A DNA stretch of 64,000 nt from Conchocele bisecta. Lineage: Eukaryota > Mollusca > Bivalvia > Lucinida > Thyasiridae. The stretch spans positions 109,046,773-109,110,772 of the forward strand of contig CM055265.1 of NCBI GenBank assembly GCA_029237695.1. Direction: 5' to 3'. The position numbers were made by a program, and so were the translations under genes. A model generated the notes under the pieces. It saw nothing but the letters and a program-made list of their open reading frames with translations, was not told where the DNA came from and searched no databases. Below, in pieces: positions 41,040 to 52,439 of this stretch; positions within the stretch are counted from its first letter, which is position 1, and each line of letters opens with the position of its first letter.

Positions 41040-41397
41040 ATAATTCCAGCACAAAAATATTTACACAATTCCCTAACATTTGATTGGCCCGTAGCAAGTC
41101 TCTGTCCAAAATTTATATCCCAGTAAACTCCCACGCCGAACTACTTTCCGTAACCGTGAGGCGCAGTTAAAATAATTCTTAAGAAAACGGAAAATAAACA
41201 CATTTTCTTGATGAATTTATTTCGAATGCTGGAATTATAAGGAATGAATGGTCTTTTTGTTGAATTTATGGGGGATACAAACTTGGAAAAATCGCGGGAA
41301 TACTGGACGAGGCCTTCTGGCCTTCGTCCAGTATTCCCGCGACTTTTCCAAGTATATACCCCGATAAATTCCACAAAAGGCCATTAATTCCTATAAT
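41040..41397. repeat. MITE family F, copy 3
   Basis: Flanked by ATAAT; the same palindrome as 24314-24673, with centre GAGGCCTTCTGGCCTTCGTC. Confidence 0.85.
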
Positions 41398-41460
41398 CTA
41401 TATAAGTATTTATAATAAACAACCCATACACATGTAAACAAGACCGTGTGCATAGGCTTG

Positions 41461-41771
41461 TCAGGCGCGGATCCAGGATTTCGGGTTAGGGGGGAGGGAA
41501 GGGAAAGGGGGGGGGGCGTAACTATTTTGCAATACTTGACTGTTATCGAACGAGCTAAGCTCGTTCGATAATATAGTCAAGTATTGCAAAATAGTCCACC
41601 GAGCGGAGCTCATGATAGCGCTAGGGAAATCTACATCGCATTTCCTGCGTTCTGGCGCATTATGGAGCAAAAATATTAACACTGTCACAGTATGTTTAGA
41701 CATGATTTTGGATTGAAAACGGGTCCGCCCCCCCCCCCCCCCCCCACCCCCCCCCCCCCTGAATCCACCCA
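41461..41771. repeat. family I element, copy 2
   Basis: CAGGCGCGGATCCAGG start and GAATCCACCCATG end, G run at the left and long C runs at the right. The inner palindrome 41519-41598 has arms CAATACTTGAC and complement with centre CGAGCTAAGCTCG. Confidence 0.75.
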
Positions 41772-41798
41772 TGCTTTGTATATCTTACAGTGATATGC

Positions 41799-42098
41799 AA
41801 AATTGTCTAAGTTATTCAACGACGCCCTATAAGGTTTAATTTGATTCAAAAACGACTAAGTTATTTTCCCCGGCTTAATCGTACACGTGAACAAAAGTGG
41901 TCGATGACAAAAATGGGTTCTAACATCAACCACGTTTGTAGCCCACTAAAGTTCACCGATATCAAAACGTCTTCAAAATTGTCTAAGTTATTCAACGACG
42001 CCCTATAAGGTTTAATTTGATTCAAAAACGACTATGTTATTTTCCCCGGCTTAATCGTACACGTGAACAAAAGTGGTAGATAGACAAAAGCGGGTTCT
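41799..42098. repeat. right terminal repeat of transposon T, partly duplicated
   Basis: Two 176-bp units begin AAAATTGTCTAAGTTATTCA at 41799 and 41975. Reverse-complemented they match the sequence around the Polinton insertion and contain a single uninterrupted TTAGACA, the empty site. Confidence 0.85.
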
Positions 42099-42158
42099 AC
42101 AAACGTATTTCATGAAATTATGCAGATGTCCGAAGGTACAAAATCACATGGCGTGTCT
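42099..42158. repeat. right end of MITE family M, copy 2
   Basis: ACGTATTTCATGAAATTATG to ATGGCGTGTCTCAT, the missing end of the element that begins at 25588. Confidence 0.85.
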
Positions 42159-42459
42159 CATATGTCAGCTGGCATTGCCACGTTGCCAAAATTGTTAGCC
42201 ATTTTGGTCAGCGAAACAGTTCCAAAGCTAAAGACAATGTTGCTTGTTGTGGGGCGGTTGACAATTGTAGACACGCACAAAGTATAAAGGGAAACAACAT
42301 GTGTATGCATAATGGTCCCTCCAACGAACTGAATCAGTATCGGGTTGCTAGAATTTGCTAGTTGGTCCAAATCTCAATAAGGCTCATTTTACCATGACAT
42401 GTCACCGTGCTAGGTAGTTAATAGAGAACCCGATTAGTGTCGAACTCTACACACAAATA
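42159..42459. other. no feature recognised
   Basis: A short minus frame (42158-42370, 70 codons) without motif. Otherwise nothing. Confidence 0.35.
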
Positions 42460-42716
42460 CAAGGTGTACGATCACGTGGTTACAACAACAACAACAAGTA
42501 CTGAAACTTCCAGAAGCCCTCCGATTCAAAACACGTATTCTTTTATGTTGTCCTTATTATGTAACGGATTTTGATGAAATATGGCGCATCAAACGCGTCT
42601 TGCCAATCTGCATTTGGTGGTCTCGGTACTTTGGCCCAAACTTCTGTCGTTTTTGCGCGCTTTCAACACGTTCAGCCATTGTTGTTGATGTTGTAACCAC
42701 GTGATCATGCACCTTG
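42460..42716. repeat. MITE family A, copy 8 (internally deleted)
   Basis: Left arm complete (CAAGGTGTACGATCACGTGG onward to GTCGTTTTTGCG), then only the last 60 bp of the right arm. Confidence 0.85.
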
Positions 42717-42814
42717 AAATAATGACTGCGAACTTATGTCACTGAAACTGGAATTGGGCAAACAAAAGTTAGTGTATCTCCTGTCTACTAGCTCATCAGT
42801 TCAGACTCATGAAT

Positions 42815-42886
42815 ACAGTGGAACCTCTCTAAACCGGACACCATGGGAGGTCCCCAGGCTGTCCGGTTTAGAGATGTTCCACTGTA
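42815..42886. repeat. family H inverted repeat
   Basis: TACAGTGGAACCTCTCTAAA against TTTAGAGATGTTCCACTGTA, centre GGGAGGTCCCC. TA at both ends. Confidence 0.85.
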
Positions 42887-42979
42887 AATCAGACATATTA
42901 TGCCAATGTATGCTGTTGTACTTTGTGAACTTGAGCAGCCATTATCATCATAGATATACACCAAATGAAACCCATAAAA

Positions 42980-43370
42980 TTAAGGATACACAGACAGCCT
43001 GCTTGTCCGGTATAGAGGGGTTCTACTGTACATTTAATGCTTGCTAGACACTGTATATTGTCACGAAAATATTTACATGTGTGTACTCGTGATATGTTAT
43101 CTTTTCCGGTCACAACTTCGATAGCGGCCATTTTGAAGCACTGCTAATTACAGTGGAACCTCTCTAAACCGGACACCAAGAACACACCTGTGATCTTATT
43201 TTTGATCAATTTCCTGGTCAATTATCTCCGGTGATAATGTATATTCGTGATCGCACGGCACACAAGTATGACACAGAAATATTAAATGCATGATTTTCAG
43301 TGAAACCTCTCTAAGCCGGACAACCTGGGTACCTCCCAGGGTGTCCGGTTTAGAGAGGTTTCACTGTATT
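42980..43370. repeat. family H half copies and one complete copy
   Basis: Half ends near 43002-43031 (TCCGGTATAGAGGGGTTCTA) and 43149-43182 (ACAGTGGAACCTCTCTAAAC). A complete inverted repeat with GTGAAACCTCTCTAAGCCGG and complement, centre ACCTCCCAGG, lies at 43298-43367. Confidence 0.8.
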
Positions 43371-43581
43371 TCAGTGGCAATACAGGCACATGTACATATT
43401 TACACGTATTACTGGTTCAATACAATTATTTGGAGATGACAATAAATAGCACAGTGTTGTTTGTTTCCGACATATGTCAATGTCGTGGTAACCGTTTTGA
43501 ATGTATGCAATAAATTAATCATGATTTAAACTATCATAGTGTTTAATTCAGCATTATCAGAAACATACATGTTTACCAAGT
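43371..43581. other. no feature recognised
   Basis: AT-rich spacer. Confidence 0.35.
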
Positions 43582-44092
43582 TTAAAGGTACATGCCCACT
43601 CAGTAGGCACAAACTGTTATTAATATCAGAGACATCATCTGAGACATTTTGTGGCAAAACAAACATTCATTCACCATTACGCCACGTATCGATTGGCATT
43701 ATTATACATTTTATATCAGCTGTAACTTTTCACACTGATATCAGGGGCGATAACCGTGTTTCCTTAAAATGTTAACGGACATTACTATTTATACTCTGTA
43801 TTTATTTTCTGATGTGCAATTATTAAACTTTATAATCTGTCGTAAATAGTATTTTTTTCAGGTGACTCATTTAATTAGTATAAATATTTAAAAAATACAA
43901 CGACTCATTTGCATACGAAAATAACATGATACCAACGCGCGTCACTATCAGTAAAATAAATATTACTAAATTATTATACCTGTATAGCGGCCACTTGTAA
44001 TCTTTAGAACTGGTGGAATAGTGACACAATTATAAACTTATTTAATTCCTATAAATAACAGTTTGTGGCTACTCAGTGGGTATGTACCTTTA
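43582..44092. repeat. MITE family D, copy 1 of a back-to-back pair
   Basis: About 511 bp. Ends TTAAAGGTACATGCCCACTC and the complement near 44092. Interior GGCGATAACCGTGTTTCCTT and CGCGTCACTATCAGTAAAAT. A 78-codon frame inside is not a gene. Confidence 0.85.
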
Positions 44093-44524
44093 AAGGTACA
44101 CATGCCCACTCATTAGGCACAACATGTTCTTTATAGGAATGAAATAAGTGTATAATCGTGTCACTATTCCACCAGTTCTAAAAATTACGAGTACCAGCTA
44201 TACAGATATAATCATTTAGTAATATTTATTTTACTGATAGTGACCCGCGGTACTATCAGCCTATTTTAATTATTTATAATTAAATGAGTCACCTGAACAA
44301 ATAATAGTTTTTACATATTATAAAGTATGATCATTGCACATCAAATAATAAATACGGAGAATAAATAGTAGTGTCCATTAACATTGCAAGGAAACACAGT
44401 TATCGCCCCTGATATCAGTGTGGAAATTTGCGTCTGATATAAAATGTTTAATAATGCCAATCACTACGTGAGGTAATGTGAATGAATGTTTATTTTGTGC
44501 CTACTGAGTTTGTATGTACCTTTA
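44089..44524. repeat. MITE family D, copy 2, inverted relative to copy 1
   Basis: Shares the TTTAAAGGTAC junction with copy 1, so the two abut head to head. Interior reads as the reverse complement. Confidence 0.85.
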
Positions 44525-44762
44525 ACCCTTTCAACCCTAATGGACTGTGTGATATGATAATGTTCCGACCAATCCAATGGTCACAAAATGATTTTCAGAT
44601 TCGTCCATTTATGAAAAGAGGGTGTTTTTGTTCTCAAAAATATCAAAATTACTTTCAAAAAGTGCAGATCCTGATGAGACGGCTCGTTACGAGCCGGCTC
44701 ATCTGGATCTGCACTTTTTGCATAAACCGATATAGCGGGATTTCGTGTTCAAAAGGGTTAAG
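44525..44762. repeat. small element with central hairpin
   Basis: AACCCTTTCAACC at the left and AAAAGGGTTA at the right. The hairpin 44660-44719 has arms AGTGCAGATCCTGATGAGAC with complement and centre CTCGTTACGAG. Confidence 0.75.
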
Positions 44763-44991
44763 GAAACGGTAGAATACAGCCACTGATTTGAATTGAATTG
44801 ATATGTGACTGTGACTTTACTTTTAACATTACGAATTCGAATTCCGAAGAATATGAATAAAATCTATTCGTAGTACATAATACATGATATTCTGAACATC
44901 AATCCGTCTGATTATTATGATAAAATAATGATGTATTATTTCCATTTAATAATAGTTGGTGTCGGTCATTTTAATTTTATGATAATATTAA
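44763..44991. other. no feature recognised
   Basis: AT-rich spacer. Confidence 0.35.
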
Positions 44992-45803
44992 TTAAAGGTA
45001 CATGCCCACCCAGTAGATACAAAATGTTCTGTATAGGAATTAATAAGTGTATAATTGTGTCCCTATTCCACCAGTTCTAAAAATTACGAGTGCCCGCTAT
45101 ACAAATATAATCATTTAGGAATATTTTTTACTGATAGTGACGTGCGGTGGTATCAGGCTATTTTCATATGCAAACGAGGCATGCTATTTTTTAATTATTT
45201 ATACTAATTAAATGCGTCACCTGAAAAAATCATATTTTCGACATATTATAAAGTATGATCATTGCACATCGAATAATAAATACAGAGAATATATAGTAAT
45301 GTCCGTTAACACGTTAAGGAACACGGTTATCGCCCCTGATATCAGTGTGGACATTTACATCTGATATAAAATGTATAATACTACCAATCAATACGTGGGG
45401 TAATGGTTAATGAGTGCTTATTTTGCCAGCAAGTTTCTCAGTAGCCGATTTCATCAAAATTGCAAAGTATACTTTTCTAGCAAAGTATACTTTGAGGGAG
45501 AAATCATTTATTTTTCCTGAAATACATTATTTCATATACAACTAACGACTGCATAGTATTTGATGATTAAAAGTATGCAGAATTATTATACTGAATTGAT
45601 TACATTATCACAGCCAAAATGGCTGTGATAATGTAATAAATTCAGTATAATAAAAAATAATAAATTTATCCTAAAATTGAAAATTTCTCCCTCAAAGTAT
45701 ACTTTGCTAGATAAGCAAACTTTGCAAGTTTGATGAAATAGGCTACATATGTGTCTCTGATATAAAGAACATGTTGTGCCTACTGAGTGGGCATGTACCT
45801 TTA
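44992..45803. repeat. MITE family D, copy 3, interrupted by family J
   Basis: TTAAAGGTACATGCCCACCC to about 45440, then a family J insertion (45441-45746), then AGAACATGTTGTGCCTACTG and GGGCATGTACCTTTAA as the other end. Confidence 0.85.
45441..45746. repeat. MITE family J, copy 2
   Basis: GTAGCCGATTTCATCAAAAT to GATGAAATAGGCTAC; inner palindrome centred on CAGCCAAAATGGCTG near 45620. Confidence 0.9.
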
Positions 45804-46173
45804 ATAATTTACATGTTATCAGTGGTTATTATGGTTTTATTTGTTCCTTCAATATTATAAACATGTGTTTACACTCAACTCTGTATTACTGTCAATAGTT
45901 ATGCCGATATGGAGACAGTGTTTTATGAATGATTTCAGGAAGGAATTCATTTATTCCAATGGTGAAAAACTTCAGAAATTGCAATAACGTTTGAACTGTG
46001 TTATTCGGTATTATGATTGGATACTATGGGGCATAAACGTAACACGAAAGTTTTCGTGAAATTATGATATGTCTAAAGACATGACAAAAAGTGTATGTTG
46101 CATGACATATTGATGAATAATGTGGCTGGTAATTTAAACTAAACCTGTTATCAAGAAAGACTGAGAACTTTAT
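45804..46173. other. no feature recognised
   Basis: AT-rich, no frame or repeat. Confidence 0.35.
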
Positions 46174-46517
46174 TTCTCCCGTCAACACAGTGCGTATATA
46201 TATGTGCCGTGAAACACGGTGCCGTGAAACATTTTTGATATCCTGTCAATACGACCTAATCACTGCGTATGAATATGTGTGGTTGTCATACTAGTCGATT
46301 CTCCGATTTTGAGGATGCGGCTGGGGTTATTTTTTGCATTTTAAAGATATGTGTAGTCTTGACGGGCTAAATAGAATAGTATGGGAGTGTCGTAAATGGG
46401 GAAAATATCTGGCGCGGCACGGAAACGGGATGAGCTCGACAGAGCCTCGCCCATCCCGTTTCCTAAGCCTTGCCAGATAGTTTTTCAAATTCACGGCACT
46501 AAACTACTATTCTCTAT
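46174..46517. repeat. MITE family E, copy 3
   Basis: TCTCCCGTCAACACAGTGCG to AAACTACTATTCTCTAT; both modules present, with an extra about 70-bp stretch in the first. Confidence 0.8.
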
Positions 46518-46685
46518 GACTGCCCCTATTATTTCACGGTTGAAGACGACCGGTCACATCGCTGCTCAACCATTGCTAACGTCTATTAACACGTCCGAAT
46601 ACGTCCACAGGTGGCGCTATCAACAGTTAAATTAGCACGGAGATACAAACATTCTCTTCTTACTATATCCTACACAGAGCATGGT
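46518..46685. other. no feature recognised
   Basis: Short spacer between two family E copies. Confidence 0.35.
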
Positions 46686-46928
46686 TTTATCCCGTCAACA
46701 CAGTGCCTATGTGCCGTGAAACACGGTGCCGTGAAACATTTTTGATATCCAGTCAATACTATTTTTGCATTTTACAGCCATTTGTAGGTGTTGACGGGAT
46801 AAATAGAATAGTAGGTTAGTACCGTGAATGGGAAAAATATCTGGCGCGGCACGGAAAAGAGATGTGCTCGGCAAAGCCTCGCCCATCCCGTTTCCTGAGC
46901 CTTGCCAGATATGTTTTCCCATTCACGG
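46686..46928. repeat. MITE family E, copy 4, left part
   Basis: TTATCCCGTCAACACAGTGC to CCCATTCACGG; its last bases (CACTAACCTACTATTCTCTA) are at 49798-49818 after a large insertion. Confidence 0.9.
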
Positions 46929-49794
46929 TGTAACAGGAAATCTTCCCCCCCCTGGAAATCTTCCCCCCGGGGGGGAACCGGGGGGGGGGGGGTGGGAGGC
47001 GGAAGATTTCCAGGCTTAAGCCTAGGAAATATTCCCCCCCGCCTGGAAATTTCTCCCCCACCCCCCCCCCCCCCCCATCACCACCTTCACAGACACTGTC
47101 CACACAACTTTTGATGTATTTTCATATACATTGTTGATATTGTGCATAGGAGCATACAAAATGCACATGCTAGAACCAGTCTGTTGGTAACAAAGGACGT
47201 AATATCCCTACATGTATACCCAACTAACATAGTCATAATGTATGTCTGCTTGTGGAGAAGTATGTGAATAGGCGAGGCAGCATTTTCTATAAAAGAGCTA
47301 TCCAATTTAGTATAATATCTATACATAGACAATATAGTGGTGGTGGGGCGGTAAAGATTCTATTTACCGGTATATGCAATAATTCCCCATTACCGTACCA
47401 TAACTATTATGTATGTTGGCTGGTAGAGAGTTCTCTAGGTTAAATCTCTACCATAGCTGCATATGATTGGTATAAAGGTATAGTACATGGTGGGGGTGGG
47501 TCTAGAAAATAAAAACAGTATATCTGTGTAGGACAGCAAGCATGTGATGTGGCATGTATTGTTGGGGGGGGGAGATTTTCCTAGGAAATATTCCCCCCTG
47601 TCACCATCTACCATATGCATAGTGGATATGGACGTCTCTTTGTAGACAAGAACAACTCACGATTGGGGGAGTATTTCTGATGAAATGAAATAATGTATGT
47701 TGGTGTAGAACAGATAGCATGTGGCATGTATTGGTGGGGGGGGGGGAGAGATTTTCCTAGGAAATATTCCCCCCGCCACCATCTATCATATGCATAGTGG
47801 ATGTGGACGTCTCTTTGTAGACAAGAATAGCCCACGATTGGGGGAGTATTTCTGAAGAAACAAAATAATGTATGTTGGTGTAGAACAGACAGCATGTGGC
47901 ATGTATTGGGGGGGTGGGGGGGGGGGGGGAGAGTTTACTAGGAATATATCCCCCCCCCCCTTCCCCCGCACGACTCTTTGTAGACAAGAATAGCCCACGA
48001 TTGGGGGAGAGTATTTCTGATGAAACAAAATAATGTATGTTGGTGTAGAACAGACAGCATGTGCCATGTATTGGTGGGGGGGGGATTTTCCTGAGGATAT
48101 ATCCCCCCCCCCACCACCACACCCTATCTCCCCCCCCACCACCACCCACCATCTACCATATGTAAAGTGGATGTGATTGTCTCTTTGTAGACAAGAATAG
48201 CAGGTGATTGCGGGAGTATTTATGATGAAATGAAATAAATGTATGTTGGTGTAGAACAGATAGCATTTGGCATGTATTGAGGGAGGGGGGGGGGGTATTT
48301 TCCTAGGAAATATCCCCCCCCAACCATCTACCATATGCATAGCGGATGTGAATGTCTCTTTGTAGACAAGAATAGCCCACAAATGGGGGAGTATTTCTGA
48401 TGAAATGAAATGTATGTTGGTGTAAAACAGATAGCATTTGGCATGTATTATGGGAGGTGGGGGGGAGATTTTTCCTATGGAAATATTCCCCCCTACACCC
48501 CCCCCCTACGCACCATCTACCATATGCATAGTATTTCTCATGAAACCAAATAAGGTATGTATGTTGGTGTAGAACAGACAGCATGTACCATGTATTGGTG
48601 GTGGGGGGAGGAGATTTTCCTAGGAAATATTCCCCCACCCCACCATCTACCATATGCATAGCGGATGTGAATGTCTCTTTGTATACAAGAATAGCCCACG
48701 ATTGGGGGAGTATTTCTGATGAAATGAAATGTATGTTGGTGTAGAACAGATAGCATTTGGCATGTATTTAGGGAGGGGGGGGGGAGATTTTCCTGGGAAA
48801 TATCCCCCCCCCCCATCTACCATATGCATAGTGGATGTGGATGTGTACGTCTCTTTGTAGGAGACATACATTACTTCATTTAATCAAAGAGATACTTCCC
48901 CCAATATCCAGTTATTCTTCTCTACCAAGATACTTACACTATGCATATGGTGGGGGATATTTCCTATGAAAATCTCCCCCACCCCTGATATGTGCCACAT
49001 ACTTACTTTCTATACAGACATAAAGTACTTCATTTCATCAAAAATACTCCCCCAAACTCATGCTATTCTTCTCTACAAAGAGACATTCAGATCCACTATG
49101 CATCTCAATACATCTCAAATGCTATCTGTTCTACACCAACATACATTATTTCATCATGAGGGGGGGGGGGGTATTCTTGTCTACAAAGAGAGATTCACAT
49201 CCGCTATGCATATGGTAGATGGTGGGGTGGGGGAATATTTCCTAGGAAAATCTCCTCCCCCCACCACCAATACATGGTACATGCTGTCTGTTCTACACCA
49301 ACATACATACCTTATTTGGTTTCATGAGAAATCTCCCCCACGCAAATATGCGTCACATGCTAACTGTTCTACACAAACATTTTTACTTGATCAGAAATAT
49401 TCCCCCAATCTTGTGATATTCTTGTCTATCAAGGGACTTACACTATGCATATGGTAGATTGGGGTGGGGTGTGAGGGAGGTGATTTTTTATGTTCCCCTT
49501 TCTTATACTACCAAATGACATACATTGTGCCTATGTGCACATGTTTTGTGGGAAATAATTCTGCTTTGTAGCATTCAAACACAAACTTTTGGGTGGGGGG
49601 GAGAATTTCCAGGGTGGGGGGGAGAATTTCCTAGGGTCGAGCCTGGAATATTCCCCCTCGGGGGGGGGGGGAGAAGAATTTCCTAGGAAATTCTTCCCCG
49701 GGGGGGGGGGGAATATTTCCAGGCTCGACCCTGGAAATCTTCCCCCGCGGGGGGGGGGGGGAAGATTTCCAGGGGAAAGAATTTCCTGTGACAC
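46929..49794. mobile_element. 2.87-kb element of G-run and TTTCCTAGGAAA modules
   Basis: Inserted in family E. Ends TGTAACAGGAAATC and the complement of GAATTTCCTGTGACA form short inverted ends; CGG stands on each side. The interior is at least seven tandem modules of about 175-200 bp (47470-48880), each with GATTTTCCTAGGAAATATTC, CACCATCTACCATATGCATA, GTCTCTTTGTAGACAAGAAT and GTATGTTGGTGTAGAACAGA, then inverted copies at 48940-49470. Both outer parts (46930-47090 and 49590-49790) are palindromic G-run hairpins with GGTCGAGCCTGG or GCTTAAGCC centres. No transposase or other gene; apparent frames are low-complexity. Confidence 0.8.
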
Positions 49795-49818
49795 CGGCAC
49801 TAACCTACTATTCTCTAT
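49795..49818. repeat. MITE family E, copy 4, right end
   Basis: CGGCACTAACCTACTATTCT continues the element cut at 46928. Confidence 0.9.
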
Positions 49819-50505
49819 TCTATGTCGGCCATCTTAGCGTGTACCAGCCATCAGCCAGTTTTACCTCCTATTGCGTTTGACACATACCATTAATAATATA
49901 ACAAACGCATGAATACAAGTTGGTGCAACATGATGGGGAGACATCTGCCTACAGCAAGCTATGCCTTGTTTTCATCAAATGTATATACAAAGTCTGATAT
50001 CTGAAGAGTTTGTTGACCCTTTGTTAAAATGTTTGAGAATTCAGTAAAGAAGTGACTTGTAAGCAGTTATCTGAGTGTATTGTCACTGTTTACTTGCCTG
50101 CTATGCGAGTAAATACGGTTTTTACCTGTGGCAGATCCACTTCTAATAATAGACAGTTTGACATTTTACACATTGGAAACGTGAACATTTAATATTTTGT
50201 GAGTGATGGTAGAAATGCTCAGATATCTATAGCTCTTTGTGTAGTCTGCTGGAATAATATTTATTTATAGGCTATATGATTATGTGGGACGTATTGCACA
50301 AAGTTGTATTAGAGTTTCTGCCATATTATTTTCTGTAGGTGTCAACCACGGCTAATTAACTCAAGGTATATATTATATCAGCTGATTTAATATGATGGCA
50401 TGAGACCATCTAAAGAGCCTCTAAATTTTAGTTAACGGTTATTAAAATACAAGCATGTGTATGTAAACATCTAATTGGTGAAACATGTGATGCATACATT
50501 AAACT
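49819..50505. other. no feature recognised
   Basis: AT-rich DNA without repeats or credible frames. Confidence 0.4.
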
Positions 50506-50851
50506 ATGTAGTGAAACCTCTCTAAATCGAACACCCCGACTAGACTACCCTGGACGGTCTCCAGATTGTTCGGATTGTTCGGATTGTCTCCAGATTGTAC
50601 GGTGTATAGGGGTTTCACTGCAATTCAGGTATCTCACACCAGGCACCTCCATAACAGTCGAACCCCTCTAAACCGAACAAACATAAAAGATAGTTCTACT
50701 TATTTGCAATGGGGTTCATTGCATTTATCTCCGCTGAGTATGTATGTTCGTGATCTTGGAGTAGTTGTCTGTCTGTTTTACAGTAGAACCTATCTAAACC
50801 GGACACCATGGGGACCTCCCAGGGTGTCCGGTTTAGAGAGGTTCCACTGTA
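50506..50851. repeat. family H copies
   Basis: GTGAAACCTCTCTAAATCGA (50511) with a diverged complement ending AGGGGTTTCACTG near 50621; a half copy at 50655-50690 (CGAACCCCTCTAAACC); and a complete copy at 50779-50851 with centre GGGGACCTCCC. Confidence 0.8.
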
Positions 50852-50958
50852 TGTCTTAACATCTACACCACTGATGTATTGATAGCTTAAATCTCAGCTA
50901 TACAGATGTATTTTACTATTTCATCTGTCTTGTATAGTATCTGCATTCTCCTAGCTGA

Positions 50959-52041
50959 TACGGGGCGCCAAGTGGGACATGGCTCAATTTTGTCAGCAAA
51001 ATTCATTTTTGTACCTATAAGCTTGACAAAAACAAAACAAAATTAAATATATACTGATTTTGTCAACAAAATTCACTTTTGTGCCACAAAACTCAATTCT
51101 GTGTCACAAAATTCACTTTTGAGACACAAAACTCAATTCTGAGTCACAAAATTCAATTCTGTGTCACAAAATTCAATTCTGTGTCAATTCTGTGTCACAA
51201 AATTCAATTCTGTGTCACAAAATTCAATTCTGCATACGTTTCGTATACGTATTTGCATACGTTTCGATTCTGTTGCCCAAATATGGCACACGCATGTAAG
51301 AAGGACTACCATTGGTCAGATACAGTATGACAAAAATGTGGCCTGAATAATATGTATAAAAATATATCAGCAACAAACATGATGGAACTTGGATGGAAAA
51401 TAACATTTTGTGAATTGGTTGCCATGGCAACCGTTTATTGTAATTATGTATTGACTATGTACATACATTTAATAACGCTATCCCAATGTTGGTTACTTGA
51501 AATAAAACGATGCTATTGTTAAAATGTTTATATAAACTAGTTGTTATTTGGCTGCCCTGGCATCCGCATACATGATTAGTCACAATAAGATTATTGGATA
51601 GAACTAGAGGTATATATTTTATAATCATAATATAACCAAAATAACTGTCCATAAAGAAGTATAATATTGATATATTGGGTTATATTTTCGCATTGAAATA
51701 TTTAAACCTGCAACTGTACTCACATCTAGTAATAAAATGGACTAAGACCGATCTCAACCAATCAACGTAGAGATGACATAGACTATCAGTTACGCAAACT
51801 AATTTTTGTGGACAAAACTGACTTTTGTGGACAAAACTGAATTCTGTCCCACAAAACTGAATTTTGTTCACAAAACTCAATTCTGTCTTACAAAATTGAA
51901 TCCTTCATAACAAAAATGAATTTTGTATATAAGAATTTTACATAATTGGATTTTGTGATTTTTAGTGCGACAAAACTCAATTTTGTCTGGACAAAATTGG
52001 TTTTGTACACATAATTAACCTGTCCTACATGGCGCCCCGTA
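50959..52041. mobile_element. 1.08-kb element with TACGGGGCGCC ends and ACAAAATTCAATTCTGT repeats
   Basis: Inverted ends TACGGGGCGCC and GGCGCCCCGTA, with GCTGA directly before and after (50954-50958 and 52042-52046), a 5-bp target duplication. Beside each end are arrays of an 18-20 bp near-palindromic unit (CACAAAATTCAATTCTGTGT at 51060-51240; ACAAAACTGAATTCTGTCC at 51790-52010). The middle is AT-rich without a gene. Non-autonomous; superfamily not assigned. Confidence 0.8.
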
Positions 52042-52046
52042 GCTGA

Positions 52047-52330
52047 AAGCCAGCCGCACATTGTAAACTTTAGACTTAGTCTGGCGTTTTGTGACAAGCG
52101 AGCGGTGTAGCACCGCATATAGCTCCCCGAGGAGCTTTACGCGTCGGCTCCTAACGCATCGAGCACCCCAGGGAAGCTCAATCCGTCGCTAAAGAACCGT
52201 CCTGTCATGTCCCATAGATCTTCCGAGGAGCTCAATGCGTAAATATACCAGATCGTCCCGCATTCAGCTCCCATGTTATCAAATTTATAAACTACGATGA
52301 CATAAACTACTGACAATGATTTACGTTAAG
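52047..52330. repeat. remnant of the AGCTCTATGCG repeat
   Basis: AGCTCCCCGAGGAGCTTTAC and AGCTCAATGCG-like words resemble the arrays at 54770-55020 and 56520-56770 in diverged form. Confidence 0.5.
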
Positions 52331-52439
52331 TGTTACTCCTTTATCATCATCATCATCATTACCATTGCCATTACCATCTTCATATTCAGTCAAACTTTCC
52401 TGAATATTCAACGCAGGTCAAAGCCGGTTGTGCAGGTTA

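Larger units (their letters stand above)
25785..42098. mobile_element. older DNA transposon (T) split by the Polinton and two MITEs
   Basis: Its ends are inverted: TGTAGAACCCGCTTTTGTCC at the left and the complement of GGTTCTACA at 42090-42098. Terminal repeats exceed 180 bp (25785-25906 plus 40226-40290; complement at 41922-42098). It interrupts family M, with a weak 8-bp duplication (AAGCGGAT / AAACGTAT, two mismatches). The interior is filled by the Polinton, a family F copy and a family I copy; after subtracting these about 1.3 kb remains with no transposase frame, so it is non-autonomous. The right terminal repeat is partly duplicated (176-bp period, 41799 and 41975). Confidence 0.75.
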
